DNA of 64,000 nucleotides, from positions 1 to 64,000 of the forward strand of contig MCFL01000007.1 of assembly GCA_002102555.1 (NCBI GenBank), written 5' to 3'. The DNA comes from Catenaria anguillulae PL171 (lineage: Eukaryota; Blastocladiomycota; Blastocladiomycetes; Blastocladiales; Catenariaceae). The notes under the pieces are model-generated. The model searched no databases. It saw only the letters and a list, made by a program, of their open reading frames with translations, and was not told where the DNA came from. The translations under genes were made by a program, and so were the position numbers. Numbering within the stretch: the stretch's first letter is position 1; every line of letters starts with the position of its first letter. This document shows, piece by piece, positions 34,001-44,901 of this stretch.

Positions 34001-35093
34001 CAGACACGGGTGAGACTGATCCGCTGCGTTCAATCGTGGTCACGGTGGATGCAGCCCGAGACATGATGGGAGGGGTGCTGGGTGCCTCAATAAGAGTCAC
34101 CGATTTGGCCATAGAGCGAGATCGAGAGTGAATAACGAGCTTTGCAGCCGAAGTTTGCGAATGATAGTTGGCAGAATGGGCATGCGAGGTATGATGGTTG
34201 GAATGAGGCAAGTGACCTGTCATCGCTGCGCTGGATGCGGCCGCACCGGATGATAATGAAGACGGTGTGGCAATTGTTTCCAAGATGGCGGTCGCTGCCG
34301 CAATCACCGTGGCGCCGAAGCCGCCGGATTATGCTTTGTTGACGAGTTTGGAGGTGCGGATTGTCTTGACGCAGTGGAGGAATGTGATGCAGTGTCTCCA
34401 GGATGATGGTGCGGGTGATGAAGGTGATGGTTGGAGCGCCCGTCGCCGATTCCGCAGGGGGAAGCTGAAGGGTCCCATCACCCGTTAATGATGGCGAGTG
34501 GTGATTCTGCTGAGGTTGTCTATCAAATGACGCGGTTGTTGACTCGTACGCCGACATTGGGGCGACTGATAGGGAGGGGACCCCACAATTGCCTGATTAC
34601 TAGGTAAGCTAAGAGCTGCTGGCTCGGTCGACGGCATGACGAGCGTCATTTCATTGTTGTTCGCGTGGGAATGACGGTGCGAACGCGTCGTCGTCGTCGG
34701 CGACGAGGCTGCCAGCCCAGTCGATACTTGGACTTGTTCCATGCGAAATGTAGGTGGATCGTGTGGCAGAGGGCCTTGTGAAGCGGGGAGAGGCTCGCCC
34801 ATAAGGTCGTCTTGATGGACCACGAGCGTATCTGGGGCCGTCCTTGGCGGTTGCGGTGGAGCACTGCCGCCACTTGTGTTTTCTGTTCCGCCGCCTTGGT
34901 CGGCTTCATGTTGAGGATTGTGCAAGGTGTTTGACGTGTCATTCATGCTTGCGTCTAGATTGCATTCATGAGTGGACAATATTGCTTTGGATGATAACGA
35001 GTGGTTGATTGGCGTGAGAGCGTTGACAAATGTCCCAAGCTCCGACGATGCCGCTGTCGACGCGCGGCACGGATCGGTCAGAGTGCCTGCCAT
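31099..35093 (-). CDS. LKB1/STK11-like serine/threonine kinase with very long disordered N-terminus
   Basis: Master kinase that activates AMPK-family kinases in metazoa and Amoebozoa. Secure exons: (34294)-32323, 32251-32191, 32123-31784, 31714-31227, 31152-31099 (introns 71, 67, 69 and 74 bp). The kinase domain shows GKGSFGKVKDG, VAIKILAHKRLRKIQ, MVFEFCHGNLQSLLDSTP (an LKB1 signature in place of the usual hinge), HRDIKPANLLL, ISDFGVAEVL, MSPEVAAGE and VDVWASGVTVYNMAFG. The N-terminus is uncertain: 35093-34550 can join in phase through a 255-bp intron with donor GTACGA, giving 1,152 aa in total. The C-terminus after the kinase is Pro/Ser-rich and ends in a Gly-rich tail (GSGGGGGTGKRFGFSVG) with no CaaX lipid-anchor box, unlike animal LKB1. 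Kinase identity is firm; the gene start is not. Confidence 0.8.
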
Positions 35094-36042
35094 GAGGTCA
35101 GGGCTGTTGCTGGAAGCTGGTGCGTTGCCATACTACTTGCAGAGGAATTAATTAATCTGCATTGCATAGTGTAAAGCGAGGATATCTGACCTTTTCAAGG
35201 TCCGAGATGTGACAACAGGTCAGCGGCCGTTGCTTCGATCAGGCTCCAACCGATTTGCCTGTCGAGATGGGATTGGCTCATGTGAAAGCTGTCCATCACC
35301 AGCAAATGGACCTCTGAACTGCGTTTTGAGTTAGTACCAAACCTTGCGGGCAATAGACCTGTTCGCACACGTTGTCAACCAAGCACGATCCGATCATGCA
35401 TCAATGCTTCTTTTTCCCGACCCTCTTTTCCAAATCAGCCTTGCCTACTACCGAGCCGCTTGTTGGCCTTTATTTTATCGTTCGTCCTGCGGACACATCA
35501 GCAGCCCAGCCCAGGGTCCAATATGTCACTGAATCTCGATCATGCACCTTCGTATTGAAACGCCCTACCGACGGAGGCCAAGTTTGAATGAAAGGGAGGT
35601 ATTCATATGTATGGACAAGCTGGATTGTTACGAAAGGTAGAAGAATTTGACACAAGGAACATCACAACAACGCAAGACGGGGAGGGCAAGAATCATGACT
35701 GAACAAAAACACAATCGATTCCAGCGCGGCCTCGAGGGCGGAAAGAAGAAAAAACAAGAGCGAAACAGAAAAGCAAACACCGACCAATAAGAGAGAAGCA
35801 TGGACGGTGAAACGAAGGGAGGGGGTAATGGTAGATGCGAAGCGAAAGCACAAAATGGTCAGATAAACGGTAAACGGAGCGCTGGAACAAGAACAGCAAC
35901 GAAGGGGCAGAGGAATGAGCAACACCGGGAATGTGACGATAAAAAAAACTGCAATCAACTGAATCTCAAAGTCAATGGGCGACAAGCGGGGGTAAACCAC
36001 GCTGGAGCGAAATGAAGTGCCAGCGACTCATGCCCTCAACCT
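35094..36042. other. Intergenic region
   Basis: Between the presumed LKB1 start and the stop of the APSES gene. Purine-rich on the plus strand from about 35690 to 35960 (the APSES 3' untranslated region). No gene supported. Confidence 0.4.
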
Positions 36043-38390
36043 TCATTCACACATGCCCGCGGTGCGTTCCCCAGCCGCCGCCGCCAGCGAGCTGACCAAG
36101 GGCGAGTTCATGCCACACCCGCCACTCACAATCTCGGTCGATCCAGCGGGATCCAAGGCAACCAAATGTGCCACCAAATCATGATTGCGTGCCCCACGAG
36201 CAACCTCGACGGCCTTGCGACCGTCCACATCACAAATCCTCGCCAGCCTGATCACATCGTCCCTTGGCACCTTGAGCTCCTCCATCAAGTACTTTGTCAG
36301 CTCCTGTGCATAGTACACGGCAGCAACCGACAACTTGCACCCTTGTGACAAGTCCATGGCCGCACGCACAATGTGATGCAGGGCCGACCGCCCACGACGG
36401 TCCACACGCAACACGGCGTCCATGTGCGGCGCACACAACTTCAACACGTGTAAGAACGACTGGCCGTCGGCGTTGTGGGCCGTGTTGACGGCGCGCATGA
36501 GGGGCGTTTCGCCAGCCTTGTTGACGGCGAGCGGGTCAGCGCCGTGCGCAACCAGGTCTTCGAGAACGGAAATGCGGCCCAGGGCGGCTGCCCAGTGCAT
36601 GGGCGTGTTGCCCTCGGCGTCCATGGCGCGGTTCACGTCCGACTTGTCGGCCGATCGGCAGAGCGTTTGTGCTTGAGCGTCCGACCCGGCGAGGAACACG
36701 GCCATCCACTGGTTGCGGTAGGCCGCAGAGCCTTCGGTGGGTGAATGTACGGCTGCAGCTGCATGTGGTGAAACGCCAGCAGGATTGGTGGAAGGCAGTT
36801 GCATGTTTGCAAAGACGGGCGTTGTGGCTGCCGAGGTGATGGGCGTGCGCGAGGCATAGGCGGCGGCAAGATCAAACTGCAAGGTGAGCGGGGACAGTGG
36901 CGAGTTGGACTGGGATTGTGTGTCCATGGCTTGTTGTTGGTGGTGGTGATGTTGCTCTAATGCCGCAGCGGATTCGACGGGCAGGGTGAGGCGGGGAAGT
37001 TTGGAAGACGGAACAGCCATGTCGGATGGGTATGTTTGGTAAAACAGACAACTGTAAACGAAAGATATATCTCGCTGATGTGAGGTGATATCCAGCAAGG
37101 AATGATTGCAGGCAAGCGAAACATACGGGTGCGTTGGGTATCCCAGATGCTCCTCGGTCGCCAGCCGGGCATTCCTCAACTGCGGCGACGGCTCAGCCGA
37201 ACTCTCACCATCCTCGTATGCTGCGCTAGACATGCGCCCGGCATGCCGTCCGTTGGCCGACGAAAAACCGCTGTGGCTATGCTGCTGATGCTGATGCTGA
37301 TGCGGGTGCTGTTGGAGTCCGAGGCCACCATACTGATACGCCGACGTCACCGTCAATGGATGATGCTGTTGAATGCCAACGGCCGCTGCATGCGAGGCCA
37401 TACCGCCCATGCTTGCTGCCGCCATAGCCGCCGCGGCAGCTTGATGATCGTACATGGACCCAGCGCCATTGCCACCGGCCCCAAACAAGATGGACGCATG
37501 ATGCCCGGGCCCAACGGCTCCACCCATTCCGCCGCTGACGGGCGGCATCGGTGGTGGCGATGGCTCCATGAACGACGACATGTCGGCAGTGGCAAACTCG
37601 GGATCGCCACGACGGGCCATGTACCGCCGAAAATCAGGCATGGCGGCATTGGCATTGTTACCCGCATTGCTTTGGTTGCCCGTGGTGCTTGATGAGATGG
37701 ACGACTCGCGTTCGGCCGCGCGCACGTTGCTTGGTTTCGGGCGGGCAGTCATGGTGCCTGGGTCGAAGTCGAGCAGAGGGCCAACCATGGTTTCGATCTT
37801 GTACTTTTGGCACAGTTCTACGGCACGCTCGTAAGGAATCCTATTCATGGAAAAGGCAGACAAATCCATTATTAGCGGGTTTGACTCGAAACACGTTTTT
37901 GGGGATATTGTTCTCCTTGACCCCCACGGAGCGAGCAGCAGGCAGGGCAGGCCGCACACATGGCAGCTAAAAATGAAAGCAAATTCGTACCAAGTGCCCT
38001 GATACTTTCCGTATCCACCCTGCACCTTTTCATGCTGGCTGTCGGTCGCCCATTCCCGCTCAAGAATCTTTGTGCGGCGGGCCTTTTCGACATTGGCCAC
38101 CTTGAGGAGCTGAGTAGCATTGAGCCAGGAATCGGCCTTGCGGCGCATGACGGCAACATGGTTGCACATGTACTCCTAGTGTGTGTGTGTGTGTGTCAAG
38201 ATGGTGAATACCGCCGTCAGCATGAGAATGTTTGGTTGCAAAGGCAGTCAATCATCATCATCAGATCAGCAGCAACAGCGGCAGCCAAGTCTTGATCAAC
38301 CGCCAAGAAGCAAGGTGATGATGGTACGGACCCAAACGGGCACGCCAGAGTAGACGGCAGAGTAGATGTTGTCGGAGTGATAGGGGCCAT
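36043..38390 (-). CDS. APSES/KilA-N transcription factor with ankyrin repeats (MBP1/Swi4-like)
   Basis: DNA-binding subunit of the MBF/SBF type that drives G1/S genes. Exons 38390-38332, 38175-37991, 37840-37127 and 37051-36043 (donors GTCCGT, GTACGA, GTATGT). The APSES domain spans the first two introns: NIYSAVYSGVPVW, CNHVAVMRRKADSWLNATQLLKVANV, RRTKILERE, HEKVQGGYGKYQGTW, IPYERAVELCQKYKIE. A His/Ala/Met-rich linker follows. The ankyrin block near the C-terminus reads NTPMHWAAALGRISVLEDLV, GADPLAVNKAGETPLMRA and RRGRSALHHIV. The first exon reads correctly only if the CCCC run (plus-strand GGGG 38383-38386) has one more base, giving MAPYHSDN. The product is then 655 aa and the donor falls in phase. 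Introns 1 and 2 are long for this window (156 and 150 bp). Confidence 0.9.
38179..38196. repeat. (GT)9 / (AC)9 microsatellite next to a 3' splice site
   Basis: Nine GT units on the plus strand. On the coding (minus) strand this is (AC)9 directly followed by the TAG acceptor of intron 1 of the APSES gene, taking the place of the usual pyrimidine tract. Confidence 0.85.
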
Positions 38391-39340
38391 GGTTGCGCTA
38401 CGTTGCATGGGCAGTGGAATGTGGAGTTGGTCGGTGGCAGAAGGCAGACAGTTGATTGAGTCGAGAGCGCGGAGTTGGTGTGGGGGTCGAGCGAGGCTTT
38501 TGAGCGCTGAACGAAGGTGGGGATCAGTTGCAAGCAAATCTTGGCAAAGTAAAGGGTTGGACCGCAAAATAAAATAAGCGGAGGCAGGAGAAGGAAGTAT
38601 TTTAGGTCGGAGGAAGTGAGGAGGAACCAGGAAGGGCCAACTTGGCAACAACGCATTAATGAAATGAAATCAAAGCTCAGCGTGCTTTGGTTGGTGTGCT
38701 CGCTCAGAGCTGGGAACCCTCGCTAACGGATTTACACACACCAGAGTCAGATGACAAAGGGTTTGGCCCGCAACAACAACATCAGCACGGCACGGCGTAC
38801 TACTTCCTTTATCATGCTACCTACTACCTTTGTAGAAGATAATTATCCGTGGTGGAAATGGACGGTCGAATAATCCCAGTGGCAGCTGGCGTGCCGAGTC
38901 ATCAAGCCTCAATGATTAGCAATTCAGCTTGGGCTATGTCCTGAGGTGGGAGAATCTCACTGGCTCTCTTGCTGTCAACTCACTAAATACGTATTTTCAT
39001 GAATCATTAGCCGAACCGCCCCAAACGTGGCCGTGTTGGCCCATCAATGTGCAAGAATCAATCTGCGCGACGCGGCATATCTGGCAGAGAGCCGTTGAGA
39101 GTCCTCACGTTGCCATAACAGCCAATGATCTTGCTTGCCCAGTACGTAGAGATGGGAGGAGAGGGAGGGGGGGGGGACGCAATGAGTGGCCAACAGAAAA
39201 ATAAAAATGAATCCTCAAAATGTGTGAATTACCAAATGACAATCCTTGCAACTGACCATTTGTTGCCATTACAGCACCAACAAAGGGCATGGCACTGCAG
39301 CACAGCACTGGGGACATGAACTGCAACCAAATTCAGGCCA
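38391..39340. other. Intergenic region, promoter of the APSES gene
   Basis: About 950 bp with no supported gene. It includes a poly-G tract of about 9-10 bases near 39168-39177. Confidence 0.4.
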
Positions 39341-40396
39341 TCATTGCTCCTCAAAGAACCGCGGCAACTCGTTGCCAGGCACAAAGATCCGTTCGACACC
39401 CTGCTCGTGATCACTGCAAGACGAATGCATCCACCACTCGATCCGTCACGGGACATGGCAAGGGCAATGGCTAATGAAGAAAATGTGTCACGGCTCGAAT
39501 GAGTGAGCACAAGCATACACGGTGCCAAGTACAGGGCAAGCAAGACTGAGGCATACCGTTTTTCGTGAAATCGATGCACTGCTGTGCACTCATGCCGTCC
39601 TGGTACGCCGCGTCGCAGTATCCGTAAATGTAACTGGACCCGGACCCACCAATGGCAAACGGCTGGCGATGCAGACTGCCGCCCAACGGGATCGAGTACA
39701 CGGTGCCGCCATTGTGCTTGTCCCAACCGGCACAAATAATGCCCGCCATCAAGTTGTCCTTGTTTTGGTAGCAAATGTCCTGGAACATGGACGCGACGAC
39801 CTTGACGGGCGGGGCTTCTCCGTTTTGAACACTGACAATGCCAAATCAAGTGAATCGAGTGAGAATCACGCCATGGGCAAGGATGAATACGGAGGCTACT
39901 GCAGTACGTTACCTGTACATCTGGCAGTAGTAGTGAACAATGTCGGCCACGGCTTGCGTGTCGGCGGCGGATCCCGAGCGGCAGCAGTAAACGCGGTCGT
40001 GCACCATGGTCAGCTTGTCAGTCACACGGTTGGCAATGTACGAGCCCGTTGTGGTACGAGAATCGGCGCCGATCACAACGCCGCCCTTGAACTCGACGGC
40101 CATAATGGTGGTCTAGGTTGGAAAAAGGATTCAAACGGTCGCGTGAAGCGAGCAAGGTGAGCACACACAAGTCCGTGACGAGGGCGAGGCTGAGTGCTTC
40201 AAGACATGACTCGGTCATTGCTGGGAAGTGGCAGGTGGCCAGTGGACGGCAGTGTGCAGCAAACGCGTAGGCCGAGGTCATCATCATCCAGTGTGCTTTG
40301 CCGTGTGCCAAAGGAGGAAGGCGACGCCAAGGGGAAGGGGCAAGTACGCACGCCGAGGTTGACTTCTCCGGGCTTGAGGGACGGGCCGTTGGTCAT
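39341..40396 (-). CDS. PRE3: 20S proteasome beta1 subunit (PRE3/PSMB6), one frame break near the C-terminus
   Basis: Caspase-like catalytic subunit of the 20S proteasome. Exons 40396-40352, 40112-39913, 39831-39557 and 39470-39341 (donors GTGCGT, GTAACG, GTATGC; the first intron is 239 bp, the longest confidently placed here). The 15-residue propeptide ends in Gly and the second exon begins with Thr, giving [15 protein letters not shown] with the nucleophile Thr1 exactly after the splice junction. Other blocks: [40 protein letters not shown], and [16 protein letters not shown]. In the last exon a missing base near 39406 is needed to reach [16 protein letters not shown] and the stop at 39341. 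Since the protein is essential, I read this as a sequence error. Confidence 0.92.
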
Positions 40397-40981
40397 GGTG
40401 TGGTGCAGGGAGTTACTGTGTGATAGGCAATTGATTGAGCATTCGTTGCTTGGTTTTTGTAAGTATTTGCTTATGTACTCGTGATCTTATGTAATATTCT
40501 TTCCGCCCGACTTGAACAAATTCGAAATGAGTTGGCTGCCGATCCCAAAGGTGAAGAGGTCGTCGATCTCTCGCGACTCGCTCGCATGTAGCCGGTTCGC
40601 AACAACGAGGTGGACCTTGAGCGCAAACGCCGGTCCTGCCAGTGCACTCTGGCTATTGAATTGCCACGACAGGCACGATGGCAGGCATCGGGAGGGTCGC
40701 CTAAAATATGCAGGGAATTTGCCTTTGGGGGCAGACAGCGGAGCAGAACAGGTCGCATGACCCTCTTGCCTTCACAAGGACAAGTGGTGAGGATCTAGAG
40801 TCGAAGAGCAGGAACCGAACTCATGATGATGGGCATTGTGACCAGGGATATGAAAGCGACTGCAGCTCACTGTTGAGGTAAGGAGAGCAACACAGCCTGC
40901 TGAAGACAAAAATGATGAAGTCGAAAGGGGAGACATGATATACATACATTCGAAAGCGAGAACCACATCACATGACAAACT
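40397..40981. other. Intergenic region
   Basis: Promoter side of the proteasome gene and 3' flank of YTM1. Nothing coding supported. Confidence 0.4.
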
Positions 40982-42398
40982 TCAAGCAAACTCGGGCGCC
41001 TCCCACACGTTCAACTGACAATCCTCGCCACCACTCGCGACCAGGCCATGTCCCCACGTCACACACAGCCGCTTGGCCACGGGCATCTTTGGCGCCGTCT
41101 TTGCCTCCAGATCCTCCTGTGTGCCAACACGGGAGCCGCATCCTTGATTGGTACGGGCGCCTGGACCGTGTGCAAAGACTGCGAGGGCGACCGAATGTCA
41201 AACACGCGCACCGACCCGTCCAACGAAGCAGATGCCAAGTGGTACGCCGACTCTGGCGCCCAAGCAACGCTTGCAACTTGGTTGCGGTGGCCCACGAGGC
41301 GCGCCTTGACGAGCGTGGCTTCCGATGAGCGCGAGTCCCACAAGCGGATGACGGGGTCGGCGTGGCCGGATGCAATGAGGCCTGCACGTGGCGAGTAGGC
41401 AACGCTGCGAACGAGCTTTTCGCAGTTCATGGACACGACGGGCGTGTGGGTTGTCAGATCCCATTCGCGCACAGAATGGTCGTTGCCGCCAGAGAAGAGG
41501 ACGTGGCCGAGCCAGCCGCAACAGAGTTGACGGCGCCAACGTGGCCAGTGAGTGAGCCGAGAGCTTGCAACTGCGGAGCGGGTGCGGCCATGGGTGCCGA
41601 TGAAGTGTCGTTCTTCTTTGCCTTTTTCGTCGGCGGCGACGCAACGGCGGATTCGATGGCGCTTTCGCTGATCGAGTACACCTTGATGGATCCGTCCCAA
41701 GACGCCGTGTACAAGTGCGACGAGCTGGGCGCAAGCGTGAGGCCCTCAATCGTGCCGGTATGCCCAACCAACTCACACACTACCTTTGCCTGCTCGCCCC
41801 TTGCAAATCCATGATCGACACCTTTTGGTTCATGCCCGCGACAGCCACACGCACCACGGGACTCGCCTCGGATGCGTTGCCCTTGACATGTGTGAGCGCC
41901 TTGAGGGGTGCCGTGCCGAGCTGGTGTTTGACGAGCGTTTCGCCAGCACGATCCCACATGCGCACAACGCCATCGTAGCCGGCAGTCACGAAACGATCCG
42001 TGGAGACGACTGATACGGCCGAAATCCAGTCGTCGGCCTGGAAAGCCGCGACGGGTTTGGGCGGTGGCAAGGACACCATGTACTCGATCGACACAGTGTT
42101 TTCCGCAGAGAGACCATGTTGCGACAGGTACGAGTCAAGCGAGGTGCGAAGGAGGACGCCATCGATAAGAAAGTCAAAGGTGACTTGGTCGCCTGTGCGG
42201 AGTGTATCAGTCACATGTTTTCTCAGCCAATGAGGGTCAAGAAAAGATTCGAATAAACATACTTTCCGACTTGCCGAGTAAATGGTTGATGATCTCGGAA
42301 AGGGCACGGCGCTTGAAGGCCGTGGGCACTAGGATGGCGGCCGACGGGACCGAGTATTCTTGCTGGGACGTGAAGAACTTGACTTGGACTTGCGACAT
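40982..42398 (-). CDS. YTM1: Ribosome biogenesis WD40 protein YTM1 (WDR12), three frame breaks
   Basis: Partner of Nop7 and Erb1 (PeBoW complex) in 60S pre-ribosome maturation; its N-terminal UBL domain is removed by the Rea1 AAA-ATPase. Exon 1 is 42398-42263 and exon 2 starts at 42192 (70-bp intron, GTATGT). The UBL domain (VQVKFFTSQQEY, FKRRALSEIINHLLGK) precedes WD repeats: DDWISAVSVVSTDRFVTAGYDG, HTGTIEGLTLAPSSSHLYTASWDG, VLFSGGNDHSVREWDL, LIASGHADPVIRLWD, YHLASASLDGSVRVFD and the terminal GLVASGGEDCQLNVWE. One base is missing near 41798 (cccc), 41516 (cc) and 41124 (cc); each repair lengthens a short C/G run by one. A 38-bp intron could replace the third, but that is much shorter than every other intron here. 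Confidence 0.9.
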
Positions 42399-42864
42399 GA
42401 TTGCGAGATTTGTGATTACATGGACTCTTTGCACTGCATGAGCACTGATTTACTCACGAATGTTACTGAATGTGACTGAGTGAGGCCAAGGTAGCCAGTG
42501 GACGTAAGCACGTTTTGTTTGTGCTCGATCCAACGAGATCACATGACCGGTGTCCATCGCACCGGACGTGCCGAAAGTTGGAAGCGAACGCCTGGTGGGA
42601 GGAGACAGACCTGGGGAACGTGTGAGTGGTTCGAAGCGTCACCTATTGAGTTGTCTATCCGAGTCAAGCGCATTTCTTTGCTTGTTTTGCTTCTTCTTTT
42701 TTGCATTCCTAATGCACGTCAGCCAATCGAGCAAACGCATGGTGAGAATGGGATGTTAATCACCTTATGTATCCAACAATGATACAGCATAGGGGAATCT
42801 CGATCTACACAAGCTGCACCCTGCAAACCCGCATCTACTCGAGTACATATCATCTATGATCCAA
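42399..42864. other. Intergenic region
   Basis: Promoter of YTM1 and 3' flank of the protease gene. No gene or repeat recognised. Confidence 0.4.
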
Positions 42865-44265
42865 TCAAACCACCGTCGCACACACGCCCCGCTGGTTCTT
42901 GAGCGCCTCCTGCAATCCCGGCATGTTGATAGTGGACCCCCAGTTGGCCGACTCGACCGTGTTCGTGTCACACCCGCCATTGGTGTGAATGCCGATTGCA
43001 ACGTCCCCAATGGCAATGGGCGACCCAGAGTTACCCGGCTCGGTATCAACACGGTGGTCCACATGGTTGGGCGACGGGAAATCAAAGATGGCGCCGCTGT
43101 GGGTTTGCTGCGCCAAGTGCAAGTTCTTGCGAGCTTGGTCGCGCACCACGCCAAATCCAGTAATGGTGACTGCCTGGCCCTTTGCAGCTTGGCCGGCAAC
43201 GAGCTGGCCCGTGGCCGAGTCGACTTGCGCAAGCGTGTATGTTTGGTTGTTGGCGGCCTCCTTGAACGTCAAGCCGGTGTTTGGGTTGCGGAAGGCACCA
43301 AACGTGGCCCAGTCTTGTGCATCCTTGAGCTCGGGCACGCTCATGGGGTCCACGAGCGCCCATTGGACCGATTTTGGGTCAATCGCCCATTGTGATGAGG
43401 CAGGCGGGTGACGCGGGATACCAACGCGTTGGTTGTTGATGGTGACAACGGCAGATTGCGGGACGTTGGCTTGCAGGACGAGTTCGGTCGGGTCGACACC
43501 TTCAAAGCAGTGGCCAGCTGTCAATTGGCATCCATTGGGCAAAGCGGTCCAGCCCGTGCATCCGATTGGGAAGATCCTGCCAGAGCGTGGGTCGTTGATG
43601 GGGCGGCGCTCGTCGGCGGCGTTGCACAGCGAGTTGGGAGGAGGCAGGGTGATGGCGTCCTGGCCACGGCCTTGCTCGCCATTCACAAGGACCGATTGCA
43701 CGACAACAGACGCCGTTGTGTTGCGTGGACCAGGGAGACGGCGGTCAATAAGGAATTCCAAACGAATGCGGCCGCCGTTGAAGTATGCCGAGCGGAAGTT
43801 CCATTCGCGGATGGTTTGGTTGTTCAAATACTGCACGGACCCATCCTGCAACGAGGTGATACGCAGCACATCGCCTGGAAGATTGTCGCCCCAGGGGTTG
43901 GTCGTGATAGTGCGCCACCTGCGCACTCGGGTGCGTTCCGGATCAAAGACGAGCCGCGACCAGACCACGTTTTTGCGGTTGGGTTCAACCTTGCCGAGAT
44001 CAATGGTCTGCGAAAAGATGAGACGGCGATAAAGCGGATTGACTGGAGCGACGGGCGGGTCTTCTTCGGCAGGGATAGGAATGTCCTCGCGTCCGAAAGA
44101 AACGGGGAGCTCGGTTTGGAACTTGCGGGGCAGCTCGAGCGGAGAGGACCGGCGTTTGCGGACGGCACGCTTGGCAAGATGGCCCGAGGGAGCAGCTTGG
44201 ACAGCGACAAGGCCAGCAAGGATAGCGGCGAGGGCAAGAAGGAGGGCGCGTTGTGACTTTGCCAT
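42865..44265 (-). CDS. Secreted trypsin-like (S1/PA clan) serine protease with propeptide
   Basis: A 466-aa single-exon gene. Signal peptide MAKSQRALLLALAAILAGLVAVQA is followed by a basic stretch with KRAVRKRR that could be a Kex2-type processing site, then a long prodomain. The protease core shows the His loop (NGCQLTAGHC), a candidate Asp in QDWATFGAF, and the Ser motif EPGNSGSPI followed by GIHTNGGC. Cysteines flank both His and Ser sites, as expected for disulfides. The prodomain of about 200 residues plus this variant resembles secreted proteases of bacteria and of invertebrate- or nematode-attacking fungi; substrate unknown. A minus-strand ACATAAAG at 44361-44370 lies about 97 bp upstream of the ATG and may be its TATA element. 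Extracellular nutrition or host attack is inferred only. Confidence 0.8.
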   Translation of the reverse strand: MAKSQRALLLALAAILAGLVAVQAAPSGHLAKRAVRKRRSSPLELPRKFQTELPVSFGREDIPIPAEEDPPVAPVNPLYRRLIFSQTIDLGKVEPNRKNVVWSRLVFDPERTRVRRWRTITTNPWGDNLPGDVLRITSLQDGSVQYLNNQTIREWNFRSAYFNGGRIRLEFLIDRRLPGPRNTTASVVVQSVLVNGEQGRGQDAITLPPPNSLCNAADERRPINDPRSGRIFPIGCTGWTALPNGCQLTAGHCFEGVDPTELVLQANVPQSAVVTINNQRVGIPRHPPASSQWAIDPKSVQWALVDPMSVPELKDAQDWATFGAFRNPNTGLTFKEAANNQTYTLAQVDSATGQLVAGQAAKGQAVTITGFGVVRDQARKNLHLAQQTHSGAIFDFPSPNHVDHRVDTEPGNSGSPIAIGDVAIGIHTNGGCDTNTVESANWGSTINMPGLQEALKNQRGVCATVV

Positions 44266-44901
44266 GATGCTGGTTTGCTTGACAACGGTCGGTCGACGGG
44301 CTCGAGGATTTCGTCGGTTCCAAAGAGCGGCCGCTGGGGCGTGAATGCGGAGACCTGTAGCTCTTTATGTGGAAGACGCAGACTAGGCCACTACCGGCCG
44401 GGAGCAGGCGATGTTCCCTCATCTTCTCGGGCTGGCGATGCATGGCGACACATCACGCGGAAGGCTGCGACAAGGGAATGCATGGTGTGTTTCAGCATGA
44501 TGCGTTTCGGTCGTCAACACGCTAAACATGCGGAGGCGGCCTTGCGCGATGTGTCAGGTTGAGCGGGTGGCGGTTGGATGGACGCGAGAGTTGTCTCACA
44601 TCGCGCCCACGAGTGGAAAGTGGGCGTCGACCCGCACGGAGATGTGGTGTATCATTTGCGTGTTGAGCAAGTTGGATTATGAATGGTACAGCAAACAAGG
44701 TCTACAAAGCAAAACAGACTCGGAAGAAAAAACACATCGAAACCAAAAATGAGAAATAGTGCGAAAAGAGAGGTATGTTGTACACAACGATAAACATAAA
44801 CGAGACGAGAAAGGCAAAGGCGCGAAAGAAATTGGCGAGAGAGGAGAGGTAAGCGAGCGAGAACGAAAGATGAAAAAAAAAGAGACAAGCAAGGATGCGA
44901 A
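44266..44901. other. Intergenic region
   Basis: Between the protease start and the stop of the coiled-coil gene. Purine-rich (AAAGAGAG-type) from about 44690 to 44890; no gene supported. Confidence 0.4.

Noticed and set aside
41113-41150. A 38-bp intron as the explanation of the last YTM1 frame break
   Set aside because: Far shorter than every intron otherwise placed (67-239 bp); adding one base to a CC pair is simpler and matches the other breaks.
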